Source of the DNA: Lysobacter soyae
GTDB taxonomy: Bacteria > Pseudomonadota > Gammaproteobacteria > Xanthomonadales > Xanthomonadaceae
Direction: 5' to 3'
Length of the DNA stretch: 64,000 bases
NCBI RefSeq assembly: GCF_019551435.1
Contig: NZ_CP080544.1
Coordinates: 1,674,001-1,738,000, forward strand
The translations under genes and the position numbers were made by a program. Under the pieces are notes generated by a model that saw only the letters and a list, made by a program, of their open reading frames with translations, did no database searches and had not been told where the DNA came from. How positions within the stretch are numbered: position 1 is the first letter of the stretch; every line of letters begins with the position of its first letter. This document shows positions 17,461 to 25,449 of the stretch, in pieces.

Positions 17461-18498
17461 ATGACACAACATCAAACCGACTTCACGCTGGATCCCGCCG
17501 ACACTGAACGCTTGGCCAATCTGGCTGGGCCCTTCGATGCGCATCTGCGCCAGATCGAAATGCGACTCGGCGTCGAGATCGCCAACCGCGCCAATGTCTT
17601 CAGTGTTCGCGGCGACGACAAGACGTCAGTGGCAAAGGCAGAGAGCTTTTTGCGCGATCTCTATGCGGATATAGAGAATGAAACCCTGGATGCGCAAGGA
17701 TTGAATGTTCGCTTGGCGACGGTCGCTCACGAAGCGACAGAAAGACCCCCGGCAACGTCTGACTACGTGCCGCAGGACGTCACCGTCCGCGTGAAGAAAG
17801 GGAGTATTCGCGGCCGCGGCGACAACCAGAAGAAATACCTGCACGCCATCGCCACGCACGATATCAACTTCGGCATCGGGCCGGCCGGTACGGGCAAAAC
17901 CTTCTTGGGTGTCGCCATGGCCGTCGAGGCCTTGAACGAGTCCCGCGTGCAACGGATCATCTTGGTGCGTCCAGCCGTCGAAGCGGGTGAAAAACTCGGC
18001 TTCCTGCCCGGCGATCTGACGCAAAAAGTGGATCCCTATCTGCGCCCGTTGTACGACGCGCTCTATGAAATGCTCGGCGCGGAAAAAGTCGTCAAGCTGC
18101 TTGAAAAATCCGTCATCGAGATCGCACCCCTCGCCTACATGCGGGGTCGCACCTTGAATGATGCGTTTGTCATTCTTGACGAAGCGCAGAACACCACCAT
18201 CGAGCAGATGAAAATGTTCCTGACGCGTTTGGGTTTCGGCAGTACCGCGGTCATCACCGGTGACATGACGCAAATCGACTTGCCGAAACAAGTGAAGTCG
18301 GGCTTAAAAGACGCGATCGAAGTGCTGCGTGATGTCGACGGCGTGAGCTTTACTTTCTTCCAAGCCAAAGACGTGGTTCGCCACCCGTTGGTGGCACGCA
18401 TTGTCACCGCTTATGACAAACGCGATGCCCGCGTGGAAGTCGAGAACGCACGGCGCAATCCCTCGCCCATGGACGACGCCGGCGGCCAGGGGTTCTGA
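17461..18498 (+). CDS. ybeZ: PhoH-family ATPase (YbeZ)
   Basis: 345 aa. An N-terminal KH-like region (LRQIEMRLGVEIANRANVFSVRGDD, about 30-55) is followed by the PhoH P-loop NTPase: Walker A GPAGTGKTFLG near residues 140-150, VRPAVEAGEKLGFLPGD, Walker B FVILDEAQNTT near 236-246 and TGDMTQIDLP. YbeZ works with the RNase YbeY in ribosome and RNA quality control. First gene of the ybeZ-ybeY-corC-DUF4105 run. Confidence 0.93.
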   Translation: MTQHQTDFTLDPADTERLANLAGPFDAHLRQIEMRLGVEIANRANVFSVRGDDKTSVAKAESFLRDLYADIENETLDAQGLNVRLATVAHEATERPPATSDYVPQDVTVRVKKGSIRGRGDNQKKYLHAIATHDINFGIGPAGTGKTFLGVAMAVEALNESRVQRIILVRPAVEAGEKLGFLPGDLTQKVDPYLRPLYDALYEMLGAEKVVKLLEKSVIEIAPLAYMRGRTLNDAFVILDEAQNTTIEQMKMFLTRLGFGSTAVITGDMTQIDLPKQVKSGLKDAIEVLRDVDGVSFTFFQAKDVVRHPLVARIVTAYDKRDARVEVENARRNPSPMDDAGGQGF

Positions 18499-18530
18499 TT
18501 CCGTTTCAACAAGTCGAATAGAATCCGCTC

Positions 18531-19010
18531 ATGACCAAAGGCCCCCTCACCCTGGAAGTTTCTGTCGCTTATGCGCTGCCGCGCAAAGGCATTCCTGCCG
18601 CGCCGAGTTTCCGGCGCTGGGTGCAAGCGGCCTTATCCGGGCGCATCAAGGATGCTGATCTCGCCATCCGGATCGTGGACATCCCTGAGGGCCGACATCT
18701 CAATGCGCACTTCCGCGGCAAGGATTACGCCACCAATGTCTTGAGCTTTCCGGCGGAGCGCCCACCCGGGCTACCCAAATCGGCGCGCTTCCCCTTGCTT
18801 GGCGATCTGGTTCTGTGCGCACCGGTCATTGCCCGCGAGGCGCAAGAGCAAGGTAAAAGCTTGTCGGCCCATTACGCTCACATGACGGTTCACGGCAGTT
18901 TGCATCTCTTGGGCTGGGATCACGAGTTGGAAGCCGACGCGTTGGCGATGGAGCAATTGGAACGCGACATTCTTGCCGAACTCGGTTTGGACGACCCCTA
19001 CGCCGAATAA
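18531..19010 (+). CDS. ybeY: Endoribonuclease YbeY (rRNA maturation, ribosome quality control)
   Basis: 159 aa metalloprotein. The UPF0054 signature appears as [18 protein letters not shown] and the zinc motif [12 protein letters not shown] (His-x3-His-x5-His, near residues 121-132). It acts in 16S rRNA 3' processing and 70S quality control together with YbeZ. It lies 32 bp after ybeZ and 75 bp before corC, the usual gammaproteobacterial order. Confidence 0.96.
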   Translation: MTKGPLTLEVSVAYALPRKGIPAAPSFRRWVQAALSGRIKDADLAIRIVDIPEGRHLNAHFRGKDYATNVLSFPAERPPGLPKSARFPLLGDLVLCAPVIAREAQEQGKSLSAHYAHMTVHGSLHLLGWDHELEADALAMEQLERDILAELGLDDPYAE

Positions 19011-19085
19011 GGCATCGTCACGATTCGTCAATCCGGCTCGGTTAAACTGACCGCCATTCAAAGATTCATCGTATCGCTCCCCCAC

Positions 19086-19940
19086 ATGGCCGACGAACCC
19101 GACAGTAGTCAAAGTCAACCCGAGCATCGGAGTTGGCTTGAAAGAATTGGCGCCGCACTCTCCGGCGAACCCACCACACGAGGCGATGTCCTCGAGTTTC
19201 TCCGCGATGCCAGCGCAGACGGGCTGATCGGCACCGATACGCTGCGCATGCTCGAAGGCGCAATTGCGATTTCAGAATTGACCGTCGGCGACGTGATGAT
19301 TCCGCGCGCGCAAATGTCGATGATCCAAGTGGATTCGCCGCTGGAAAACGTTTTGAAGCAAGTCATCGAGTCCGGACATTCCCGACTGCCGGTGCACGGC
19401 GAAGATAAGGACGAAATTCTCGGCATTCTTTTGGCCAAAGATTTGCTTCGGGTGACGGTGGAAGGCAGCGGTCAACAACTGCGTGAACTGTTGCGCCCGG
19501 CCTTCCTGATTCCGGAAAGCAAGCGACTGGACGTGCTGTTGCGCGAGTTTCGCTTGTCACGCAATCACATGGGTATCGTCATTGATGAATACGGCGGTGT
19601 GGCCGGCGTGCTGACCATCGAAGACGTGCTTGAGCAAATCGTCGGCGATATCGATGACGAACACGACGACGCCAGCGACGAAACCGCGCATATCCAAGCG
19701 CAAAGTGACGGCCAGTACGTTGTTGACGCGCTGACACCCATTGCGGATTTCAACGAGCGTTTCGGTGCCGATTTCCCCGAAGATGATTACGACACCATCG
19801 GCGGCCTTGTCACCAATGCCATTGGACACCTTCCCGAATCCGGCGAAGAGCTGACCATGGGTCGGTTTGTGTTCCGCGTGGTCAACGCGGATGCGCGTCG
19901 CGTGCATGCGTTCCACGTAGGTGTGCACGGCGAACGCTGA
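19086..19940 (+). CDS. corC: CorC/HlyC-family CBS-domain protein
   Basis: 284 aa soluble protein. N-terminal VLEFLRDASADGLIGTDTLRMLEGAIAISELTVGDVMIPRAQM leads into two CBS motifs (about 70-195, including SGHSRLPVHGEDKDEILGILLAKDLL and RNHMGIVIDEYGGVAGVLTIEDVLEQIVGDI). A C-terminal CorC_HlyC domain follows (DYDTIGGLVTNAIGHLPESGEEL). Implicated in Mg2+/Co2+ handling. Its stop overlaps the next start by 1 bp (TGATG). A corA gene lies two genes downstream. Confidence 0.94.
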   Translation: MADEPDSSQSQPEHRSWLERIGAALSGEPTTRGDVLEFLRDASADGLIGTDTLRMLEGAIAISELTVGDVMIPRAQMSMIQVDSPLENVLKQVIESGHSRLPVHGEDKDEILGILLAKDLLRVTVEGSGQQLRELLRPAFLIPESKRLDVLLREFRLSRNHMGIVIDEYGGVAGVLTIEDVLEQIVGDIDDEHDDASDETAHIQAQSDGQYVVDALTPIADFNERFGADFPEDDYDTIGGLVTNAIGHLPESGEELTMGRFVFRVVNADARRVHAFHVGVHGER

Positions 19941-21127
19941 TGCGGTCATTCTTTTTGCGTCTTGCGGTCTTGTTCCTGATGTCTGCGTGCTGGTGCCTGT
20001 CGGCATCGGCCGCGCCACGGGTCGGCGTGATGACGATGGCACCGGGCGAGATCTTCTGGGAGCGGTTCGGACACGACTCTCTGGTGGTCGTCGATGACGC
20101 GACCGGCAGCGCCACCTCCTACAACTTCGGCTATTTCGATTTGGCCGAACCGGGCTTCGTGAAGAATTTTGCGCGCGGAAGAATGCAGTACATGCTCGCT
20201 GCAATTCCTTTGCAGGATGATTTGGCCAATTACCGGGAAGAAGGTCGCGGGGTCAAGATTCAATGGCTCAATCTGACCGACGCCCAGGCCACATTGCTCG
20301 CGGCACGTTTGGCGGAGAATGCCAAACCGGAGAACGCACGGTATCGCTACGACTACTTCCGCGACAACTGCACGACCCGCGTGCGCGATGCGCTGGACGG
20401 CGTGCTGGATGGCAGAATCGAACGGCAACTGAGCACCACCTCCAACGGTGATTCATTCCGCAGTGAAGCCCTGCGACTTTCCACGCCGACTGTTTGGATG
20501 TGGCTGGGATTTGATTTGGGTTTGGGCCCCGAAGCCAGCAAGCCGCTGTCCTTCTGGGATGACGCCTTCCTACCCGAACATCTCGCAAGCGGATTGGACC
20601 GCGTCAAGTTGGCGGACGGGCGCCCGTTGGTACGAAGCACCGAAACCTTGCTGCCGCACCGCTTGGATAATCTAGACAAAACACGCCGTTTGAACGTGTT
20701 TGTCATGGGTCTGCTTGGCGCGGCCTTCGGAGGCCTGTTGTATTGGTTGGCGACCGCAGGTCATCGCAAGCTTTTGGGCGCACTGCTTGGCATCACCTGG
20801 CTGAAATGCGGCATTCTGGGCTGCGTGCTGCTGCTCGGTTGGTTGTTCACCGACCACTGGGCGATGTGGCGTAATAGCAATTTGCTGTTGTTCTCGCCAC
20901 TGGCACTGTGCTTGTTGCCCGCGGCCGTGTGCGTATACCGTGGCCGTGCACCGGGACGATTTGCGGCAATTCTCTCCTGCGTGCTTGCGCTGCTCGCCGT
21001 CTTGGCCACCTTCATTCTCTGGATCTTCAATCCACAACCGAACGGCGCATGGATTGCACTGATGCTGCCCATCCTTGTCGCCATCACCGTGGCGTTGCAT
21101 CATTTGGGTTCCGAAGCTTCGAAGTAG
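19940..21127 (+). CDS. DUF4105 (Lnb N-terminal-domain-like) membrane protein in the lnt position
   Basis: 395 aa. Signal sequence (FFLRLAVLFLMSACWCLSASAA), then a periplasmic domain to about 250 with the DUF4105 motifs FWERFGHDSLVV (His45), FNFGYFDL-like YNFGYFDLAEPGF, and YFRDNCTTRVRDALD (Cys144). The C-terminal half has about five membrane spans (VFVMGLLGAAFGGLLYWLA; GCVLLLGWLF; LCLLPAAVCVY; VLALLAVLATFILWIF; LPILVAITVALH). Pfam DUF4105 has been linked to Lnb, a thiol-type lipoprotein N-acyltransferase described in Bdellovibrio. The gene stands after corC, exactly where lnt stands in E. coli. Acyltransferase function is inferred, not shown. Confidence 0.72.
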   Translation: MRSFFLRLAVLFLMSACWCLSASAAPRVGVMTMAPGEIFWERFGHDSLVVVDDATGSATSYNFGYFDLAEPGFVKNFARGRMQYMLAAIPLQDDLANYREEGRGVKIQWLNLTDAQATLLAARLAENAKPENARYRYDYFRDNCTTRVRDALDGVLDGRIERQLSTTSNGDSFRSEALRLSTPTVWMWLGFDLGLGPEASKPLSFWDDAFLPEHLASGLDRVKLADGRPLVRSTETLLPHRLDNLDKTRRLNVFVMGLLGAAFGGLLYWLATAGHRKLLGALLGITWLKCGILGCVLLLGWLFTDHWAMWRNSNLLLFSPLALCLLPAAVCVYRGRAPGRFAAILSCVLALLAVLATFILWIFNPQPNGAWIALMLPILVAITVALHHLGSEASK

Positions 21128-21133
21128 TACGTC

Positions 21134-22135
21134 ATGGCGATTGCCCCAGCCTTGAAAGATGCACCGGTCGTTGTCAATTGCCGCGTCTATCGCCAAGGTC
21201 GAAGTGAAAACATCACCATCGACGCGATCAGTGATGTTTTGGCGGTCGACGATGACAGTTATGTATGGGTAGGTCTGTACGAACCCGACAACGCCTTGCT
21301 CGGCAAATTGCAGGAAGAGTTTTGCCTGCACGATCTCGCCATTGAAGACGCCTTGATGGCGCATCAACGTCCGAAAATCGAAGCCTTCGGCAACACCCTC
21401 TTCATGGCGGTGCACACCACGCAGCTGGTGAGCGAGCACGTCAGATTCGGAGAGACGCACATTTTTTACGGGCGCCGGTTCTTGATCACGGTACGCCACG
21501 GCGCATCGAATTCCTTTGCGGTGGCACGGGAGAAACTCGAACTTCAGCCGGAGTTGCTGGCCATGGGTCCCGCTGTCGCATTGCATGGCGTCTTGGATTT
21601 CATCGTCGACGACTACGCACCCATCGTCAACGACTTCGAGGAGGAGCTCGACGAACTCGAGCAATCGATATTCGCGGAAGAGGAATATCGCCGCGATACG
21701 ATCCAACGCCTTTACACCCTGCGCAAAGAGCTGACGCAAATGCGCATGGCGGTGTCGCCCATGCAAGACATCATTTCGCAGTTGATGCGCTCGGAGAACC
21801 CGGGCATTCCGGATGTCGCCAAGCCGTATTTCCGCGATGTCCGCGATCACGCCGGCCGCACCGCCGACATCATCGATACGCTGCGCGAAACCGCCAGTGC
21901 CGCGATGAGCACTAACCTGTCATTGGTGACGATTCATCAGGGCGAGGTGGTCAAGAAACTCGCGGGTTGGGCGGGACTATTGGCCGTGCCCACTTTGATT
22001 GCCAGTTGGTACGGCATGAATTTCAAACATATTCCGGAGCTCGATGGTCGTTACGCCTATCCGATTCTGATCGGCGTCGTCGCGGTGGCCTGTGCATCGC
22101 TCTACCGGTATTTGAAGCGCGTGCATTGGCTCTGA
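21134..22135 (+). CDS. corA: CorA-family Mg2+/Co2+ transporter
   Basis: 333 aa. A large N-terminal cytosolic funnel (about 1-265, with a coiled region around FEEELDELEQSIFAEEEYRRDTIQRLYTLRKEL) is followed by two C-terminal helices. The first ends in the selectivity motif YGMNFKHIPELDG (GMN near residue 295), and the second is YPILIGVVAVACASLYRYL. Pentameric channel-like Mg2+ importer. It lies 6 bp after the DUF4105 gene, so it may be in the same transcript as corC. Confidence 0.94.
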   Translation: MAIAPALKDAPVVVNCRVYRQGRSENITIDAISDVLAVDDDSYVWVGLYEPDNALLGKLQEEFCLHDLAIEDALMAHQRPKIEAFGNTLFMAVHTTQLVSEHVRFGETHIFYGRRFLITVRHGASNSFAVAREKLELQPELLAMGPAVALHGVLDFIVDDYAPIVNDFEEELDELEQSIFAEEEYRRDTIQRLYTLRKELTQMRMAVSPMQDIISQLMRSENPGIPDVAKPYFRDVRDHAGRTADIIDTLRETASAAMSTNLSLVTIHQGEVVKKLAGWAGLLAVPTLIASWYGMNFKHIPELDGRYAYPILIGVVAVACASLYRYLKRVHWL

Positions 22136-22141
22136 GACATC

Positions 22142-23383
22142 TCAGCCGGCGAGCGCCCGCAAGATGAGCCCCATCACATAAGCCAGAACCGTGCCGGTGG
22201 CGTAGCCCAAAGTGCCGAGCAACGCGCCCACCGGCGCCAACGCCGGGTGGAAGGCAGCCGCCACCACCGGTGCAGAGGCCGGGCCACCGATGTGGCTTTG
22301 CGAACCCACCGCGAAATAGAAAAACGGCACGCGCAGCATTCGCGCGACCACCCAGAGCAATGCCGCGTGAATCGCGAGCCAGAGCGCACCCAGCAAGAAC
22401 AGCATCGGTTTGTCGAGCAGCGCGGCGATCTCCATCTGCATCCCGATGGAGGCGATCAGAAAGTACAAGAGCACCGTGCCGAGCGTCGAAGCACCCGCGC
22501 CTTCCAGTGTGCGGGCGCGCGTCAAGCTCAAGCCCAAGCCGATCAAGGTGCAAATCGCGATCATCCACGGGAATGCTTGATGCAAGCCCATCGGCGCGGC
22601 CCACGTCGTGTGCGCCGCCAAAAACGCCGCCACGACTTTGGCAAGCGCATGCGCAAGTCCCACGGCACCAAACGCGATGCCGATCAAGATCATCCAATCG
22701 CTCAAGGCAGGAATGCGTTCATGCGTGGCTTTGTAGGCCGAAACTCGTTCGCGCAAACTATCCAACGCGGAAGTGTCCGCCCCACGCTTTTGATCCATGA
22801 CCGCGGCGCGTTGCGCCCACAACAGCAACAGCGCCATCCACACATAGGCAACACCCGCGTCCACCACGGCAAATTGCCCGAAAGTGGTGGCATCGACATG
22901 AAACACTTCCTTCATCGCCAACATGTTGGCGCCGCCGCCGATCCAGCTGCCCGCGAGCGCAGCCATGCCGGCCCAGGTGTCGCCTGCCATCGTCTCAGGC
23001 GCGAGCACGCGCATCAGCAAGAACGCCAAGACACCACCGAGCATCACGCTGGCAGAGGTCGCGACATAGATCACGAGGAGTTTTGGCCCCAACTTGGCAA
23101 TGGCGCGCAAGTCGACGGTCATAGTCAGCAGCACTAGCGCCGCGGGTAACAACACGCGGCTGGCGACGGGGTTGTACAAATGGCTTTGGGCGCCATCAAT
23201 CAACCCGATCGAGTTGTAAATGCCGGGAATGAAATAGCACAACAGCAAGGGCGGGACGAAGGCAAAAAATTTCCGCCAAGGTCCCGATGGCCGGCTGGCG
23301 CCATAAAACACCAGGCCCAACGTTGCCGCAATCAGACCCAGGACGACGATGTCGTCCTGGATCAATGCCGGGGCCTTCAACAC
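22142..23383 (-). CDS. DUF819-family membrane protein (YjcL-like)
   Basis: 413 aa, about 11 hydrophobic segments. The run IVVLGLIAATLGLVFYGA, PLLLCYFIPGIYNSIGLI, LPAALVLLTMTVDLRAIAKLGPKLL and MAALAGSWIGGGANMLAMKEVF matches DUF819, with the glycine-rich GSWIGGGANM and SQSHIGGPASAPVVAAAF repeats typical of cation:carboxylate/antiporter-like folds. The substrate is unknown. The GTG start at 23383 lies 1 bp after the S9 peptidase stop, so translational coupling is likely. It is convergent with corA (6 bp gap). Confidence 0.85.
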   Translation of the reverse strand: MLKAPALIQDDIVVLGLIAATLGLVFYGASRPSGPWRKFFAFVPPLLLCYFIPGIYNSIGLIDGAQSHLYNPVASRVLLPAALVLLTMTVDLRAIAKLGPKLLVIYVATSASVMLGGVLAFLLMRVLAPETMAGDTWAGMAALAGSWIGGGANMLAMKEVFHVDATTFGQFAVVDAGVAYVWMALLLLWAQRAAVMDQKRGADTSALDSLRERVSAYKATHERIPALSDWMILIGIAFGAVGLAHALAKVVAAFLAAHTTWAAPMGLHQAFPWMIAICTLIGLGLSLTRARTLEGAGASTLGTVLLYFLIASIGMQMEIAALLDKPMLFLLGALWLAIHAALLWVVARMLRVPFFYFAVGSQSHIGGPASAPVVAAAFHPALAPVGALLGTLGYATGTVLAYVMGLILRALAG

Positions 23384-23384
23384 C

Positions 23385-25427
23385 TCAATTGCCGATGTGT
23401 TTCTTCAACCAATCGTTGACCGTGTGGTGCCAGAGCACGCTGTTTTGCGGCTTCAACACCCAGTGGTTTTCATCGGGGAAATAAAGGAACTTCGATTCGA
23501 TACCTTGACGCTGCAAGGCGGTGAACGCGCCCAGTCCCTGCTCCACCGGAATGCGGTAGTCCAATTGGCCATGGATGATCAGCTGCGGCACTTTCCACTT
23601 GCCGGTGTGATTGACCGGATTGAATTTCTCATAGCCGTTCGGATTAGCCCAAGGCGTGCCGCCGTTTTCCCATTCGCTGAACCAGAGTTCTTCGGTGGCG
23701 TAACCCATCATGCGGTTGTCGAACACACCGTCATGCGTCACCAAGCACTTCCACGCCTGGTTCCAATTGCCGGCGATCCAATTGACCATGTAGCCGCCGT
23801 AGCTTGCACCCAGGGCACAGGCCTTGTCGCCGTTCAAGAAGGCGTATTTCTTCTGTGCGGCCGCCCAGCCTTTTTGCAAATCTTCCAACGGTCGATCGCC
23901 CCAATGCTGACTGATCGAATCGGTGAAAGCTTGGCCGTAACCGGTCGAGCCGTGGAAGTCGATCATCACCACTGCGTAGCCCTGACCGGCATAGGTTTGC
24001 GGGTTCCAACGATAGCTCCAGCCATCGCCGAAGCTGCCTTGCGGACCGCCGTGGATGAGGAAGGCGACCGGATAGGTTTTGCCCTCTTCATAGTTCCAAG
24101 GTTTCACCACGTAGCCGTGGACGGTTTCATTGTTCCAACCTTTGAAACTGAATTGCTCGTATTCGCCCATTTTGACGCCGGCGGTTTGCTCGAGCGCACT
24201 CGGCGTGATCGCTTCCCAGCTTTGTCCGTCGGCGGATGCGACGAAGATTTGATCGCCCGACTTCATCGAATTGCGCGAGAACACCATGCGGCCATCACGC
24301 ATGTCCACCGACGACACGCTGCCATCGGCGATCAATCGCGTGGCTTTGCCGGTGGCGACGTCCACGGAGAACAAGGGGTGTTGACCGACATCGCCCGCCG
24401 TTGTGTAAATGGTTTTTCCGTCACCCGACAACACGATGTTGTCCGCAGAACGGTCCCACTTCGGCGCGATTTCGTGCGCTTTGCCCGATGCCAGGTCCAT
24501 TGCCATCAATGCAAAACGATCGGCTTCGAAGCCCGGCCGCTTCATCGCACGGTAGTACAAGGTCTTGCCGTCCGCGCTGAATACGGGGCCGGCATCCCAG
24601 GCTTTGTTCGACGCGGTGAGGTTGCGCGGCGCACCGCTGCCGTCGGCATTCACCAAAAGAATGTCGAAGTTGGTGCTGGTGGGTTCCATCGCATCACCCG
24701 CCCGCACCGACACCGCCAATTGCTTGCCGTCGGGTGACCAAGCCAGATCGCTCAAATCACCAAAGGGTTTGGAGGGGATGTCGCCCATGATGGCGCCCGT
24801 GACCAATGTGGCTGCCGCCGTCGCTTTTTCGCCCACCGGCGCGACAAACACGCGGTTGTAGCGACCATCAGCCCAAATATCCCAATGGCGCACGAACATG
24901 CGATCGAAGACTTGACCGCTGCTCGGGGAAGTTTTTTCCAACCGCGCCTTGGTGCACTTCAACACATCGTCTTTGCAGTCGGGAAACGCGGCCATCGCGA
25001 GAGCGACGCGTTTGTTACCCGGCGCCATTTTGTAGGCATCGACATCCAACGCCATGTTGGTGATTTGTTTGGGTGCGCCACCGGCAAGTGCGATCGCATA
25101 CAGCTGCGAGCTGCCGTTCTTGCCGCTCAGGAAATACACCGTCTTGCCATCGTCGGACACCGACGGAGAATTCACATTCCAACCGGCCGGCGTGAGTTGA
25201 CGGGCTTTGCCGTTGGCGGGCTTCACCCACAGCGCCGTGCTGGCTTTGGTGACTTCGGCATTCATCGAACGCTTGGTGTAGACCACGTCGCCGTTGGCGG
25301 CGAGCTGCGGTGCGCCGTAGCGATCGAGCTTCACCATGTCTTCGACGGTGAATCCGCGTTGCGCCTGCGCGGCGAGCGGCAGCGCGGCGGCGATCATCAT
25401 CGGTAGCAGTGCATTTCGAAATTTCAT
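23385..25427 (-). CDS. Secreted S9-family peptidase (prolyl oligopeptidase-like)
   Basis: 680 aa from the ATG at 25427, preceded by AAGGA; the frame is open upstream, but only this start gives the signal peptide FRNALLPMMIAAALPLAAQA. Residues about 30-400 form a WD40-like propeller (DDGKTVYFLSGKNGSSQLYAI, SPDGKQLAVSV, GDGKTIYTTAG). The C-terminal hydrolase domain has FLIHGGPQGSFGDGWS, nucleophile Ser542 in GASYGGYMVNW and the catalytic His in FPDENHWVLKPQN. Periplasmic or secreted di-/tripeptidyl peptidase, probably feeding the adjacent peptide transporter. Confidence 0.92.
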   Translation of the reverse strand: MKFRNALLPMMIAAALPLAAQAQRGFTVEDMVKLDRYGAPQLAANGDVVYTKRSMNAEVTKASTALWVKPANGKARQLTPAGWNVNSPSVSDDGKTVYFLSGKNGSSQLYAIALAGGAPKQITNMALDVDAYKMAPGNKRVALAMAAFPDCKDDVLKCTKARLEKTSPSSGQVFDRMFVRHWDIWADGRYNRVFVAPVGEKATAAATLVTGAIMGDIPSKPFGDLSDLAWSPDGKQLAVSVRAGDAMEPTSTNFDILLVNADGSGAPRNLTASNKAWDAGPVFSADGKTLYYRAMKRPGFEADRFALMAMDLASGKAHEIAPKWDRSADNIVLSGDGKTIYTTAGDVGQHPLFSVDVATGKATRLIADGSVSSVDMRDGRMVFSRNSMKSGDQIFVASADGQSWEAITPSALEQTAGVKMGEYEQFSFKGWNNETVHGYVVKPWNYEEGKTYPVAFLIHGGPQGSFGDGWSYRWNPQTYAGQGYAVVMIDFHGSTGYGQAFTDSISQHWGDRPLEDLQKGWAAAQKKYAFLNGDKACALGASYGGYMVNWIAGNWNQAWKCLVTHDGVFDNRMMGYATEELWFSEWENGGTPWANPNGYEKFNPVNHTGKWKVPQLIIHGQLDYRIPVEQGLGAFTALQRQGIESKFLYFPDENHWVLKPQNSVLWHHTVNDWLKKHIGN

Positions 25428-25449
25428 GGCATTTCCTTCACTTTCAAGT

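Noticed and set aside
23349-24737. Long plus-strand open frame opposite the S9 peptidase
   Set aside because: Antisense shadow produced by GC-rich codon bias; no domain or start signal, and the S9 gene is unambiguous.
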